In this document: positions 6,566 to 12,601 of the stretch, one piece after another | How positions within the stretch are numbered: the first letter of the stretch is position 1 | Layout: every line of letters starts with the position of its first letter | NCBI GenBank assembly: GCA_050942995.1 | Contig: JBMNOI010000101.1 | Coordinates: 1-13,812, forward strand | Reading direction: 5' to 3' | Source of the DNA: JBMNOI01 sp050942995 | GTDB lineage: Bacteria > Chloroflexota > Anaerolineae > UBA1429 | DNA: 13,812 nucleotides | The notes under the pieces: generated by a model | Seen by the model: only the letters and a program-made list of their open reading frames with translations | The model's database searches: none | Told to the model about the DNA's origin: nothing | Position numbers and translations under genes: made by a program

Positions 6566-7399
6566 ATGGATTCCGAATACCTCATCAGCCTGTTCGATAT
6601 CCGCGATCGGGTAATCGTCATCACCGGCGGCGGTGGAGTGCTTTGCGGCACCATCGCGCGAGCCCTCAGCCGTTTGGGCGCCCGCATTGCCATACTGGAT
6701 ATCTCGGCAACGGCGGCGCAGACCATGGCAGATGATATCACCGCTCAGGGCGGCACAGCCATCGCCGTGCCGACGGATGTCCTTTCGCGTGAACAGGTCG
6801 AGGCCGCTCTGGTGCGCGTCCAGGAGGCGTTGGGCCCCGTCGATGTGCTCATCAACGGAGCGGGGGGCAACCATAAGAACGCCACCACCGGTCCCGACCT
6901 CTCCTTCTTTGATCTGCCCCAGGCGGCGTTCGAGTCAGTATTCGATCTCAACTTTCTCGGGACGCTGGTGCCTTCGCAGGTTTTTGGCGGGGCCATGGTC
7001 GAGCGCGGCGAAGGATGCATCCTCAATATTGCCTCGATCTGCGCCCTTCGCGCCATGACCAAGATTCCGGCCTATGCGGCGGCCAAAGCGGCGGTCAAGA
7101 GCTTTACCGAGTGGCTGGCCGTCCACATCTCGCAGAACTATTCGCCACGCATTCGGGTGAATGCCCTGGCGCCCGGGTTCTTTTTGACCAATCAGAACCG
7201 TTACCTGTTGCTCGACGAGGCCACCGGCGGCTACACCGCGCGTGGCCAGGCCATCTGCAACCATACGCCGATGGGGCGCTGTGGCGACCCGCAAGAGTTG
7301 ATCGCCGCGGTGTTGTGGCTCATCTCTCCGGGGGCCAGTTTTGTCCACGGCGCCACGATCACAGTAGACGGTGGCTTTACCGCATTTGGCGGCGTATAG
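6566..7399 (+). CDS. uxuB: SDR-type D-fructuronate reductase (D-mannonate oxidoreductase)
   Basis: This 277-residue short-chain dehydrogenase catalyses fructuronate + NAD(P)H to D-mannonate in the hexuronate pathway. The Rossmann nucleotide loop is TGGGGVLCG (residues 20-28), the variant typical of Bacillus/Thermotoga UxuB. NGAGGN (about 95-100) is the NAG motif. The catalytic set is Ser157 (NIASI), Tyr170 and Lys174 (YAAAK). The diagnostic blocks NFLGTLVPSQVFG, FTEWLAVHISQ, RVNALAPGFFLTNQNRYLL, HTPMGRCGDPQEL and ITVDGGFTAFGGV separate it from FabG. Asp in the ILDIS strand end suggests NAD(H) preference. AAGGAGA (6556-6562) precedes the ATG. It follows uxaE by 26 bp, so the two are co-transcribed. 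A related polyol or 2-keto acid dehydrogenase role cannot be excluded, but the UxuB signature and neighbour agree. Confidence 0.87.
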   Translation: MDSEYLISLFDIRDRVIVITGGGGVLCGTIARALSRLGARIAILDISATAAQTMADDITAQGGTAIAVPTDVLSREQVEAALVRVQEALGPVDVLINGAGGNHKNATTGPDLSFFDLPQAAFESVFDLNFLGTLVPSQVFGGAMVERGEGCILNIASICALRAMTKIPAYAAAKAAVKSFTEWLAVHISQNYSPRIRVNALAPGFFLTNQNRYLLLDEATGGYTARGQAICNHTPMGRCGDPQELIAAVLWLISPGASFVHGATITVDGGFTAFGGV

Positions 7400-7422
7400 C
7401 GGCGACGACTGGATCTCGCCGC
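7399..7422 (+). promoter_or_regulatory. intercistronic hairpin between uxuB and the HAD gene
   Basis: GCGGCGA (7399-7405) pairs with TCGCCGC (7416-7422) over a 10-nt loop, beginning on the last base of the uxuB stop codon. An AT-rich stretch (about 7429-7470) follows rather than a T-run. It may adjust expression between the two halves of the operon or act as an RNA processing or stability element. The 86-bp gap is the largest inside the operon, and I see no convincing -35/-10 pair in it. Confidence 0.35.
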
Positions 7423-7475
7423 AGCAGGATAGGATATCATATTGATCTGTAAATGAGTTGAATCTTGAAAGGGGG

Positions 7476-7480
7476 AAAGG
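7476..7480 (+). promoter_or_regulatory. ribosome binding site deciding a GTG start for the HAD gene
   Basis: AAAGG lies 5 nt before GTG 7486. A TTG at 7465 in the same frame would place this purine-rich stretch (7471-7480) inside the coding sequence and has no good site of its own. Confidence 0.65.
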
Positions 7481-7485
7481 ATAAC

Positions 7486-8388
7486 GTGACGAACATTCCG
7501 GATGCGGCACGCCCGCTGGCCGACATGACGCACGAGCACTCTTATTTTGTAGGGATCGACTCGGACGGCTGCATATTCGATACAATGGAGATCAAGCACA
7601 AAGAGTGCTTTATCCCCAATACCATCAACCATTGGGGGTTGCAGGCTGTCTCCAAGTATGCCCGTGAGGTGGCCGAATTCGTCAACCTCTACTCCAAATG
7701 GCGGGGCATCAACCGCTGGCCGGCGCTCACCATGACCTTCGACCTGTTGCGCGAGCGCCCCGAGGTACGGCGTCGCGGCGCCAACGTGCCTGTGGCGCCC
7801 AAAATCCGCGAGTTCATCAACTCGGGGTTGCCTCTGAGTAACGATACTCTGGCCCGCCTGGTGCAAGAGACAAAGGACGAGGAACTGGCCACCGGCCTGA
7901 CCTGGAGCCAATGCGTCAACGACACCATCGCCAATATGGTTCGCGGCGTACCCCCCTTCCCTTACGTGCGCGAGAGCCTCGAAAAGATCGCCTCGTGCGC
8001 CGACGCCATCGTCGTCTCTCAGACGCCGGTCGAGGCGCTGGTGCGCGAATGGAAGGAACACAACATCGACCGGTACGTCAAGGTCATCGCCGGCCAGGAG
8101 ATGGGCACCAAGACCGAGAGCTTCCGCATCGCCTCTCAGGATCGATATGCCCCCGATCACAAGCTCATGATCGGCGATGCCCCCGGCGACATGAAGGCGG
8201 CGCGGGCCAATAACGCGCTGTTCTTCCCCATCAATCCGGGCGGCGAGGACGCGAGCTGGGAGCGGTTCTTTAACGAGGCGTTCCCCCGTTTCCTGGAAGG
8301 CACCTATGCCGGCGAGTATGAGGCCGCCCTCATCGCCGAGTTCGAGAAGGCGCTGCCCGAGTTGCCACCCTGGAAAGTGAAAGGCTGA
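7486..8388 (+). CDS. HAD-superfamily hydrolase (probable phosphatase) of a sugar-acid operon
   Basis: This is a 300-residue cytoplasmic protein with GTG start. HAD motif I is VGIDSDGCIFDT, with nucleophile Asp25 and acid/base Asp27. Motif II is the Ser of AIVVSQTP (about residue 182). The motif III lysine region is AGQEMGTKTESF. Motif IV is MIGDAPGDMKAA, with Asp231 and Asp235. All catalytic residues for a Mg2+-dependent phosphohydrolase are present. About 150 residues of mainly helical sequence between motifs I and II form a large C1-type cap, bigger than in phosphoglycolate-phosphatase-like enzymes. The substrate is not predictable from the motifs. Only 2 bp separate it from the LarA-like gene, so a linked job is likely: removing a dead-end phosphorylated sugar acid, or dephosphorylating an intermediate so the epimerase can use it. 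Both are speculation. Confidence 0.8.
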   Translation: MTNIPDAARPLADMTHEHSYFVGIDSDGCIFDTMEIKHKECFIPNTINHWGLQAVSKYAREVAEFVNLYSKWRGINRWPALTMTFDLLRERPEVRRRGANVPVAPKIREFINSGLPLSNDTLARLVQETKDEELATGLTWSQCVNDTIANMVRGVPPFPYVRESLEKIASCADAIVVSQTPVEALVREWKEHNIDRYVKVIAGQEMGTKTESFRIASQDRYAPDHKLMIGDAPGDMKAARANNALFFPINPGGEDASWERFFNEAFPRFLEGTYAGEYEAALIAEFEKALPELPPWKVKG

Positions 8389-8390
8389 TC

Positions 8391-9650
8391 ATGGTCATCG
8401 GCAACGGAGACGCACAACACACGCTGAGCGAAGGTGAAACGCGAGAGATCATTCGCCGTGGCCTGGAGCAGATGGCGCCTGACGGTAAACGGCTGCTGTT
8501 TATCGTGCCCGACAGCACGCGCAGCGGCCCGATTCCCTTTATGTTCCAGACGCTCTGTGAGGAACTGGGCGACCGTCTGGCCCGGCTGGATTTCCTCATC
8601 GCCCTGGGCACTCACCTGCCCATGAACGAGGAGCGCATCTGCAAGCATTTCGGCATCACCCCGGAGGAGCGCCACAGCCGCTACCGCCATGTGGGCATCT
8701 ACAACCACAACTGGCAGGAGGGGCTCGAACAGATCGGCATCATCCCCGCCGACGAGATCAAAGCCCTCAGCGGAGGATTGATGGCCGAGGATGTGCCGGT
8801 CAAGGTTAACCGCCGCCTCTTTGACTATGACCATGTCGCCATTGTGGGCCCGGTGTTCCCTCACGAGATCGCCGGGTTCTCCGGTGGCAACAAGTATTTT
8901 TTCCCCGGCGTCAGCGGCCCGGAGGTGATCGATTTCACCCACTGGCTGGCGGCGGTTATCACCAACCGCGAGATCATCGGTCGATTGGAGACGCCGGTAC
9001 GCCGGGTGATCGATCGCGCCGCAGCGTTGATCGACATCGAAAAGTCGTGCTTTAGCATGGTGGTCAGGGGTCACGACGATCTCATGGGCCTCTATTACGG
9101 CACTCCGGAGGCGTCACAGGCTGCCGCCGCCCGGCTCTCCGCGCAGGTGAACATCAAGTATGTGCCGCGCAGCTATCACACGGTGCTCTCGATCATGCCC
9201 GAGTTGTACGACGATATCTGGACCGCCGGCAAGGGAATGTACAAGCTCGAGCCGGTGGTCGCCGACGGTGGAACCGTCATCATCTATGCGCCGCACATCG
9301 ACGAGGTGTCCTACACCCATGGCGAGACGCTGGATCGCATCGGTTATCATGTGCGCGATTATTTCCTCGCGCGTATGGACGAATATGCCGGCGTCCATCG
9401 CGGCGTCATGGCCCACGCCACGCATGTCAAAGGAGCGGGCACCTATATCGACGGTGTGGAGAAGCCGAGAGTGAACGTGATATTAGCCACCGGCGTGCCT
9501 CGTGAGCGCTGCGAACGCATCAACCTCGGCTATATGGATCCGGCTACCGTCAATCCGCACGATTATATCGGGCAGGAGGATGAGGGCATCCTCGTCGTGC
9601 CGCGGGCCGGCGAGTTGCTGTACCGACTCGAAACGGAGGAAGAGAAATGA
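8391..9650 (+). CDS. LarA-superfamily nickel-dependent 2-hydroxyacid racemase/epimerase; possible D-mannonate/D-gluconate 2-epimerase
   Basis: This 419-residue cytoplasmic enzyme belongs to the lactate racemase (LarA, DUF2088) superfamily, which uses the covalently held nickel-pincer nucleotide (NPN) cofactor to invert the alpha carbon of hydroxyacids. Visible signatures: PDSTR (41-44, the position of DHTR in LarA), ALGTH with His75, PHEIAGFSGGNKYFFPGVSG with His158 and Lys168, and DFTHW with His184. The 10- and 26-residue spacings from His158 match His174, Lys184 and His200 of Lactiplantibacillus LarA as I recall them; Lys184 tethers the cofactor. The active site therefore looks intact. Characterised relatives include a D-gluconate 2-epimerase (gluconate/mannonate). 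Lying between a mannonate-forming reductase and 6-phosphogluconate dehydrogenase, that activity is the best guess. Cofactor genes larB/C/E are not in the window. It overlaps gnd by ATGA. A lactate or other hydroxyacid substrate remains possible. Confidence 0.82.
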   Translation: MVIGNGDAQHTLSEGETREIIRRGLEQMAPDGKRLLFIVPDSTRSGPIPFMFQTLCEELGDRLARLDFLIALGTHLPMNEERICKHFGITPEERHSRYRHVGIYNHNWQEGLEQIGIIPADEIKALSGGLMAEDVPVKVNRRLFDYDHVAIVGPVFPHEIAGFSGGNKYFFPGVSGPEVIDFTHWLAAVITNREIIGRLETPVRRVIDRAAALIDIEKSCFSMVVRGHDDLMGLYYGTPEASQAAAARLSAQVNIKYVPRSYHTVLSIMPELYDDIWTAGKGMYKLEPVVADGGTVIIYAPHIDEVSYTHGETLDRIGYHVRDYFLARMDEYAGVHRGVMAHATHVKGAGTYIDGVEKPRVNVILATGVPRERCERINLGYMDPATVNPHDYIGQEDEGILVVPRAGELLYRLETEEEK

Positions 9651-11056
9651 GCCAGTATGATATCGGCCTCATCGGCCTGGCCGTGATGGGCCAGAACCTC
9701 GTGCTCAATATCGAGAACCGCGGCTTTTCGGTCGCCGTGTACAACCGCACCGCCGAGCGTACCCAAGAGTTCATTCAAAAGCGCGCCCAGGGCAAGAACA
9801 TCCAGGCCTGTTACTCGCTGGAGGAGATGGTCGGCGCCCTGTCGCGGCCGCGCAAGATCATGCTCATGGTACAGGCCGGTAAGGCGGTAGATGATGTGAT
9901 CGCACAGCTCCGCCCCCTGGTCGAGCCGGGCGACCTCATCATCGACGGCGGCAACTCGTTCTACAAAGATACCGAGCGCCGCGCGGTGGATCTGGCCAAA
10001 GACAATATCAACTATATCGGCACCGGCGTATCCGGCGGTGAAGAGGGAGCCCTCAAGGGGCCGGCCATCATGCCCGGCGGCCAGCCCGAGGCGTATGCCA
10101 TGGTCGAGCCGATCTTCAAAGCCATCGCCGCCGTGGCCGAGGGAGAGCCCTGCGTGCAATATCTGGGGCCCCGTGGCGCCGGCCATTACGTCAAGATGGT
10201 GCACAACGGCATCGAGTACGGCGATATGCAACTCATCGCCGAGTCGTACGATGTGATGCATCGCGCCCTGAACCTCTCGGCCCAGGAACTGCACGACATC
10301 TATGCCGAGTGGAACGAAGGGGTGCTCCAGTCGTACCTCATCGAGATCACCCGCGACATCTTTACCAAGACGGATGAAGAGACGGGCAAGCCACTGGTGG
10401 ATATGATCCTGGACGAGGCGCAACAAAAGGGCACGGGCAAATGGACGTCGCAGGATGCCCTGGACCTGGGCGCGCCCATCCCCACCATCAATGCGGCCGT
10501 CGAATCGCGCATCATCTCGGCCTACAAGGACGAGCGCGTCGCCGCCAGCAAGGTGCTCAGTGGCCCCGAGATCGACTATCGAGGCGATCGCGACGCCCTC
10601 ATTCAGGACGTGCGCGACGCGCTCTATGCCGCCAAGATCTGTTCTTACGCACAGGGTATGGCCCTGTTGCGGGCGGCATCGGACGAGTATGATTATGATC
10701 TGCACCTGGGCAATGTCGCCCGCATCTGGCGTGGCGGCTGCATCATTCGCGCCCGTTTCCTGAACGACATCACCGCCGCATACGAGCGCAATCCGGGCCT
10801 CACCAACCTGTTGCTCGATCCCTACTTTACCGAGGCGATCCTGACGCGCCAGGGAGCGTTGCGTCGCGTGGTGCAGACGGCCGTGGGCCTGGGAATCCCC
10901 TGCCTGGCCTTTAGCTCGGCCCTGGCCTATTTCGACGCCTATCGCACCGACCGCCTGCCGGCCAATCTGACTCAGGCCCAGCGCGATTATTTCGGCGCCC
11001 ACACCTACCGGCGCATCGACCGAGAGGGCGTGTTCCACACCGAGTGGCTCGCCTGA
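9647..11056 (+). CDS. gnd: 6-phosphogluconate dehydrogenase, decarboxylating
   Basis: This 469-residue enzyme of the full-length dimeric class oxidatively decarboxylates 6-phosphogluconate to ribulose 5-phosphate, CO2 and NADPH. The N-terminal Rossmann domain has GLAVMGQNLVLNIENRG, and VYNRT is the NADP-type Asn-Arg-Thr. It continues with IIDGGNSFYKDTERR and the substrate loop GTGVSGGEEGALKGPAIMPGG. The catalytic residues are Lys183 and Glu190 in GHYVKMVHNGIEYGDMQLIAESYD, the same numbers as in the classical sheep enzyme. The C-terminal domain has KGTGKWTSQDALDLG, IWRGGCIIRARFL and the tail YFGAHTYRRIDREGVFHTEW. Nothing is missing. Its start overlaps the stop of the LarA-like gene, with GGAGGAAGAG just upstream, so the two are translationally coupled. 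The absence of glucose-6-phosphate dehydrogenase beside it suggests that 6-phosphogluconate arrives from gluconate rather than from glucose. Confidence 0.96.
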   Translation: MSQYDIGLIGLAVMGQNLVLNIENRGFSVAVYNRTAERTQEFIQKRAQGKNIQACYSLEEMVGALSRPRKIMLMVQAGKAVDDVIAQLRPLVEPGDLIIDGGNSFYKDTERRAVDLAKDNINYIGTGVSGGEEGALKGPAIMPGGQPEAYAMVEPIFKAIAAVAEGEPCVQYLGPRGAGHYVKMVHNGIEYGDMQLIAESYDVMHRALNLSAQELHDIYAEWNEGVLQSYLIEITRDIFTKTDEETGKPLVDMILDEAQQKGTGKWTSQDALDLGAPIPTINAAVESRIISAYKDERVAASKVLSGPEIDYRGDRDALIQDVRDALYAAKICSYAQGMALLRAASDEYDYDLHLGNVARIWRGGCIIRARFLNDITAAYERNPGLTNLLLDPYFTEAILTRQGALRRVVQTAVGLGIPCLAFSSALAYFDAYRTDRLPANLTQAQRDYFGAHTYRRIDREGVFHTEWLA

Positions 11057-11063
11057 CGCGCCC

Positions 11064-11069
11064 AGGAGA
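11064..11069 (+). promoter_or_regulatory. ribosome binding site deciding the PFK start
   Basis: AGGAGA is 7 nt before ATG 11077. A GTG at 11044 in the same frame would overlap gnd and add 11 residues before the conserved N-terminal NVVVAQSGGPSPVIN strand. Confidence 0.75.
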
Positions 11070-11076
11070 GAGTGTG

Positions 11077-12363
11077 ATGAGAAACAAGAACGTCGTGGTC
11101 GCCCAATCGGGCGGCCCCTCCCCCGTAATCAACAGCTCGCTGCGCGGCGTGATAGAAACCTGCCGCGCCATGCCCGATCTGTTCGGCAAGGTGTACGCCG
11201 GATATCACGGCATCGAGGGAGTGCTCAAGGAGGAACTGCTGGACCTTTCGGCCCAGAACGATGAAGAGATCGCCCTCCTGGGGGTAACCCCCGCCGCCGG
11301 CGCCATCGGCACCTGTCGCTACAAGCTGCGCGACGATCATATGGAGGATTTCGAACGCGTCATCGAGGTGTTCAAGGCTCATGACGTGGGATATTTCCTC
11401 TACAACGGCGGCAACGACTCGATGGACACCGCCCACAAAGTGGCCCAACTCGCCGCACAACGCGGGCTGGATCTGGTGGCCGTGGGCATACCCAAAACCA
11501 TCGATAACGATGTGGGCGATTCCGAGTTTAAACTCATAGACCACACGCCCGGATACGGCAGTGTGGCCCGCTACTGGTCGCTCATGGTTCAGGGAGCCAA
11601 CGAGGAGAATCGCGGCTCGTGTCCGTCCGATCCGGTGCTGGTGCTGCAGGCCATGGGCCGGCGTATCGGCTTTATCCCCGCAGCGGCCCGCCTGGCCGAT
11701 CCCGAGCGAGAGATGCCGCTGATCATCGTCCTGGCCGAGTCGGGCATCGAGATGCCGGACATCGCCGACGCCGTCAACGACATGCTCCACGCACGGGGCC
11801 GGGCCATCGTTGTGGTGAGCGAGGGGCTGCGGATAGGCGATATCGGCGAATCGCGCGATTCCTTCGGCCATGTGCAGTTCTCCTCCAGCCAGACCACCGT
11901 GGCCCAGCTGGTGACCAACTATCTGAATCAGGTGGGGCTGGCCGCCGCCGGTAGCGCGCGCTTTAATGTGCCCGGCACCCATCAGCGTCACGACATCGCC
12001 TATGCCTCGACGGTCGATCTGGCCGAGGCCTACGCTGTGGGACAAAAGGCTGCGCTGCTGGCCGCTGCGGGCGAATCGGGCTATATGGCCACCATCCTGC
12101 GCGAGCCGGGCAGCATCTACAATGTGCGTTATGACCGGGTGCCCCTGGAACAGGTGGCCAACTCGGAGCGCACATTCCCGGCCGCGTGGATCGCCGAGAG
12201 TGGCCTCGACGTCACCGACGAGTTTGTGGCCTATGCTACGCCGCTGGTGGGTGAAGACTGGCCCAGCATCCCCCTGGTGGGAGGGCGCCAGCGGTTTGCC
12301 CGCCTGGAGCCGATCTATGCGCCACAGCAATTGCCCGACTATACGCCCCAGGGCTACCGCTAA
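11077..12363 (+). CDS. pfp: 6-phosphofructokinase, PPi-dependent type
   Basis: This 428-residue member of the PFK family starts with VVVAQSGGPSPVINSSLRGVI and has GVTPAAGAIGTCRYKL. Phosphoryl-donor determinants point to pyrophosphate. YNGGNDSMDT has Asp114 where ATP enzymes have Gly (E. coli Gly104). GIPKTIDNDV has Lys140 where ATP enzymes have Gly (E. coli Gly124), with catalytic Asp143. The substrate-binding QAMGRRIGF motif (Met193-Arg195) is present. Asn113 stands at the position of the E. coli Mg-binding Asp103; I recall GGNDS from other PPi-PFK clades, so it may be normal. The reaction is fructose 6-phosphate + PPi to fructose 1,6-bisphosphate, usually reversible. It is the last gene of the operon, 20 bp after gnd, and may return pentose-pathway products to glycolysis. 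Some PPi-PFKs also accept sedoheptulose 7-phosphate. The donor has not been tested and ATP use cannot be excluded. Confidence 0.88.
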   Translation: MRNKNVVVAQSGGPSPVINSSLRGVIETCRAMPDLFGKVYAGYHGIEGVLKEELLDLSAQNDEEIALLGVTPAAGAIGTCRYKLRDDHMEDFERVIEVFKAHDVGYFLYNGGNDSMDTAHKVAQLAAQRGLDLVAVGIPKTIDNDVGDSEFKLIDHTPGYGSVARYWSLMVQGANEENRGSCPSDPVLVLQAMGRRIGFIPAAARLADPEREMPLIIVLAESGIEMPDIADAVNDMLHARGRAIVVVSEGLRIGDIGESRDSFGHVQFSSSQTTVAQLVTNYLNQVGLAAAGSARFNVPGTHQRHDIAYASTVDLAEAYAVGQKAALLAAAGESGYMATILREPGSIYNVRYDRVPLEQVANSERTFPAAWIAESGLDVTDEFVAYATPLVGEDWPSIPLVGGRQRFARLEPIYAPQQLPDYTPQGYR

Positions 12364-12384
12364 GTCCGACAGCGCCATCCCCAT

Positions 12385-12417
12385 CGGCCCGAGGAGTGGG
12401 TTCCTCGGGCCGTTTTT
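12385..12417 (+). terminator. rho-independent terminator of the uronate operon
   Basis: Bases 12385-12395 pair perfectly with 12402-12412 (11 bp, arm CGGCCCGAGGA) over the loop GTGGGT, directly followed by TTTTT (12413-12417). It lies 21 bp after the PFK stop codon and is the clearest intrinsic terminator in the window. Confidence 0.92.
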
Positions 12418-12517
12418 GGTCTCTGCAATCGGGCCGCCACCGAATATCGGGCGGGCTCGTTACCTCAAGCCGGCTGTTCCGTCTGGATTGATGAGGATGC
12501 TCCACCCGTTCTGTCGC

Positions 12518-12546
12518 TTGCTATGGCGCGTCAAAGGGCATAGATT
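12518..12546 (+). promoter_or_regulatory. weak candidate promoter for the amidohydrolase gene
   Basis: TTGCTA (12518-12523, 4/6) and TAGATT (12541-12546, 4/6) are 17 bp apart in the 238-bp gap after the terminator, so transcription must restart somewhere here. A small palindrome, TCGAT-N4-ATCGA (12567-12580), lies just downstream and could be an operator. Apart from the terminator and the ribosome binding site, I see nothing else in the gap. Confidence 0.22.
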
Positions 12547-12590
12547 GAGGGTGCTGAGGGATCATCTCGATGCGAATCGATCCACCACAG

Positions 12591-12597
12591 AAGGAGG
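12591..12597 (+). promoter_or_regulatory. strong ribosome binding site for the amidohydrolase gene
   Basis: AAGGAGG is a near-perfect anti-Shine-Dalgarno match 4 nt before ATG 12602. It is the strongest ribosome binding site in the window, suggesting efficient translation, and it fixes the start. Confidence 0.85.
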
Positions 12598-12601
12598 CGC
12601 C

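Noticed and set aside
9563..11038. Long open frame antisense to gnd
   Set aside because: A high-GC codon-bias shadow of the unmistakable gnd gene, with no recognisable domain.
11005..12384. Long open frame antisense to the phosphofructokinase gene
   Set aside because: Same shadow effect; the plus-strand gene has full PFK motifs.
12567..12580. Palindrome TCGAT-N4-ATCGA as an operator
   Set aside because: Five-base half-sites occur often by chance and the nearby promoter match is weak; mentioned but not called separately.
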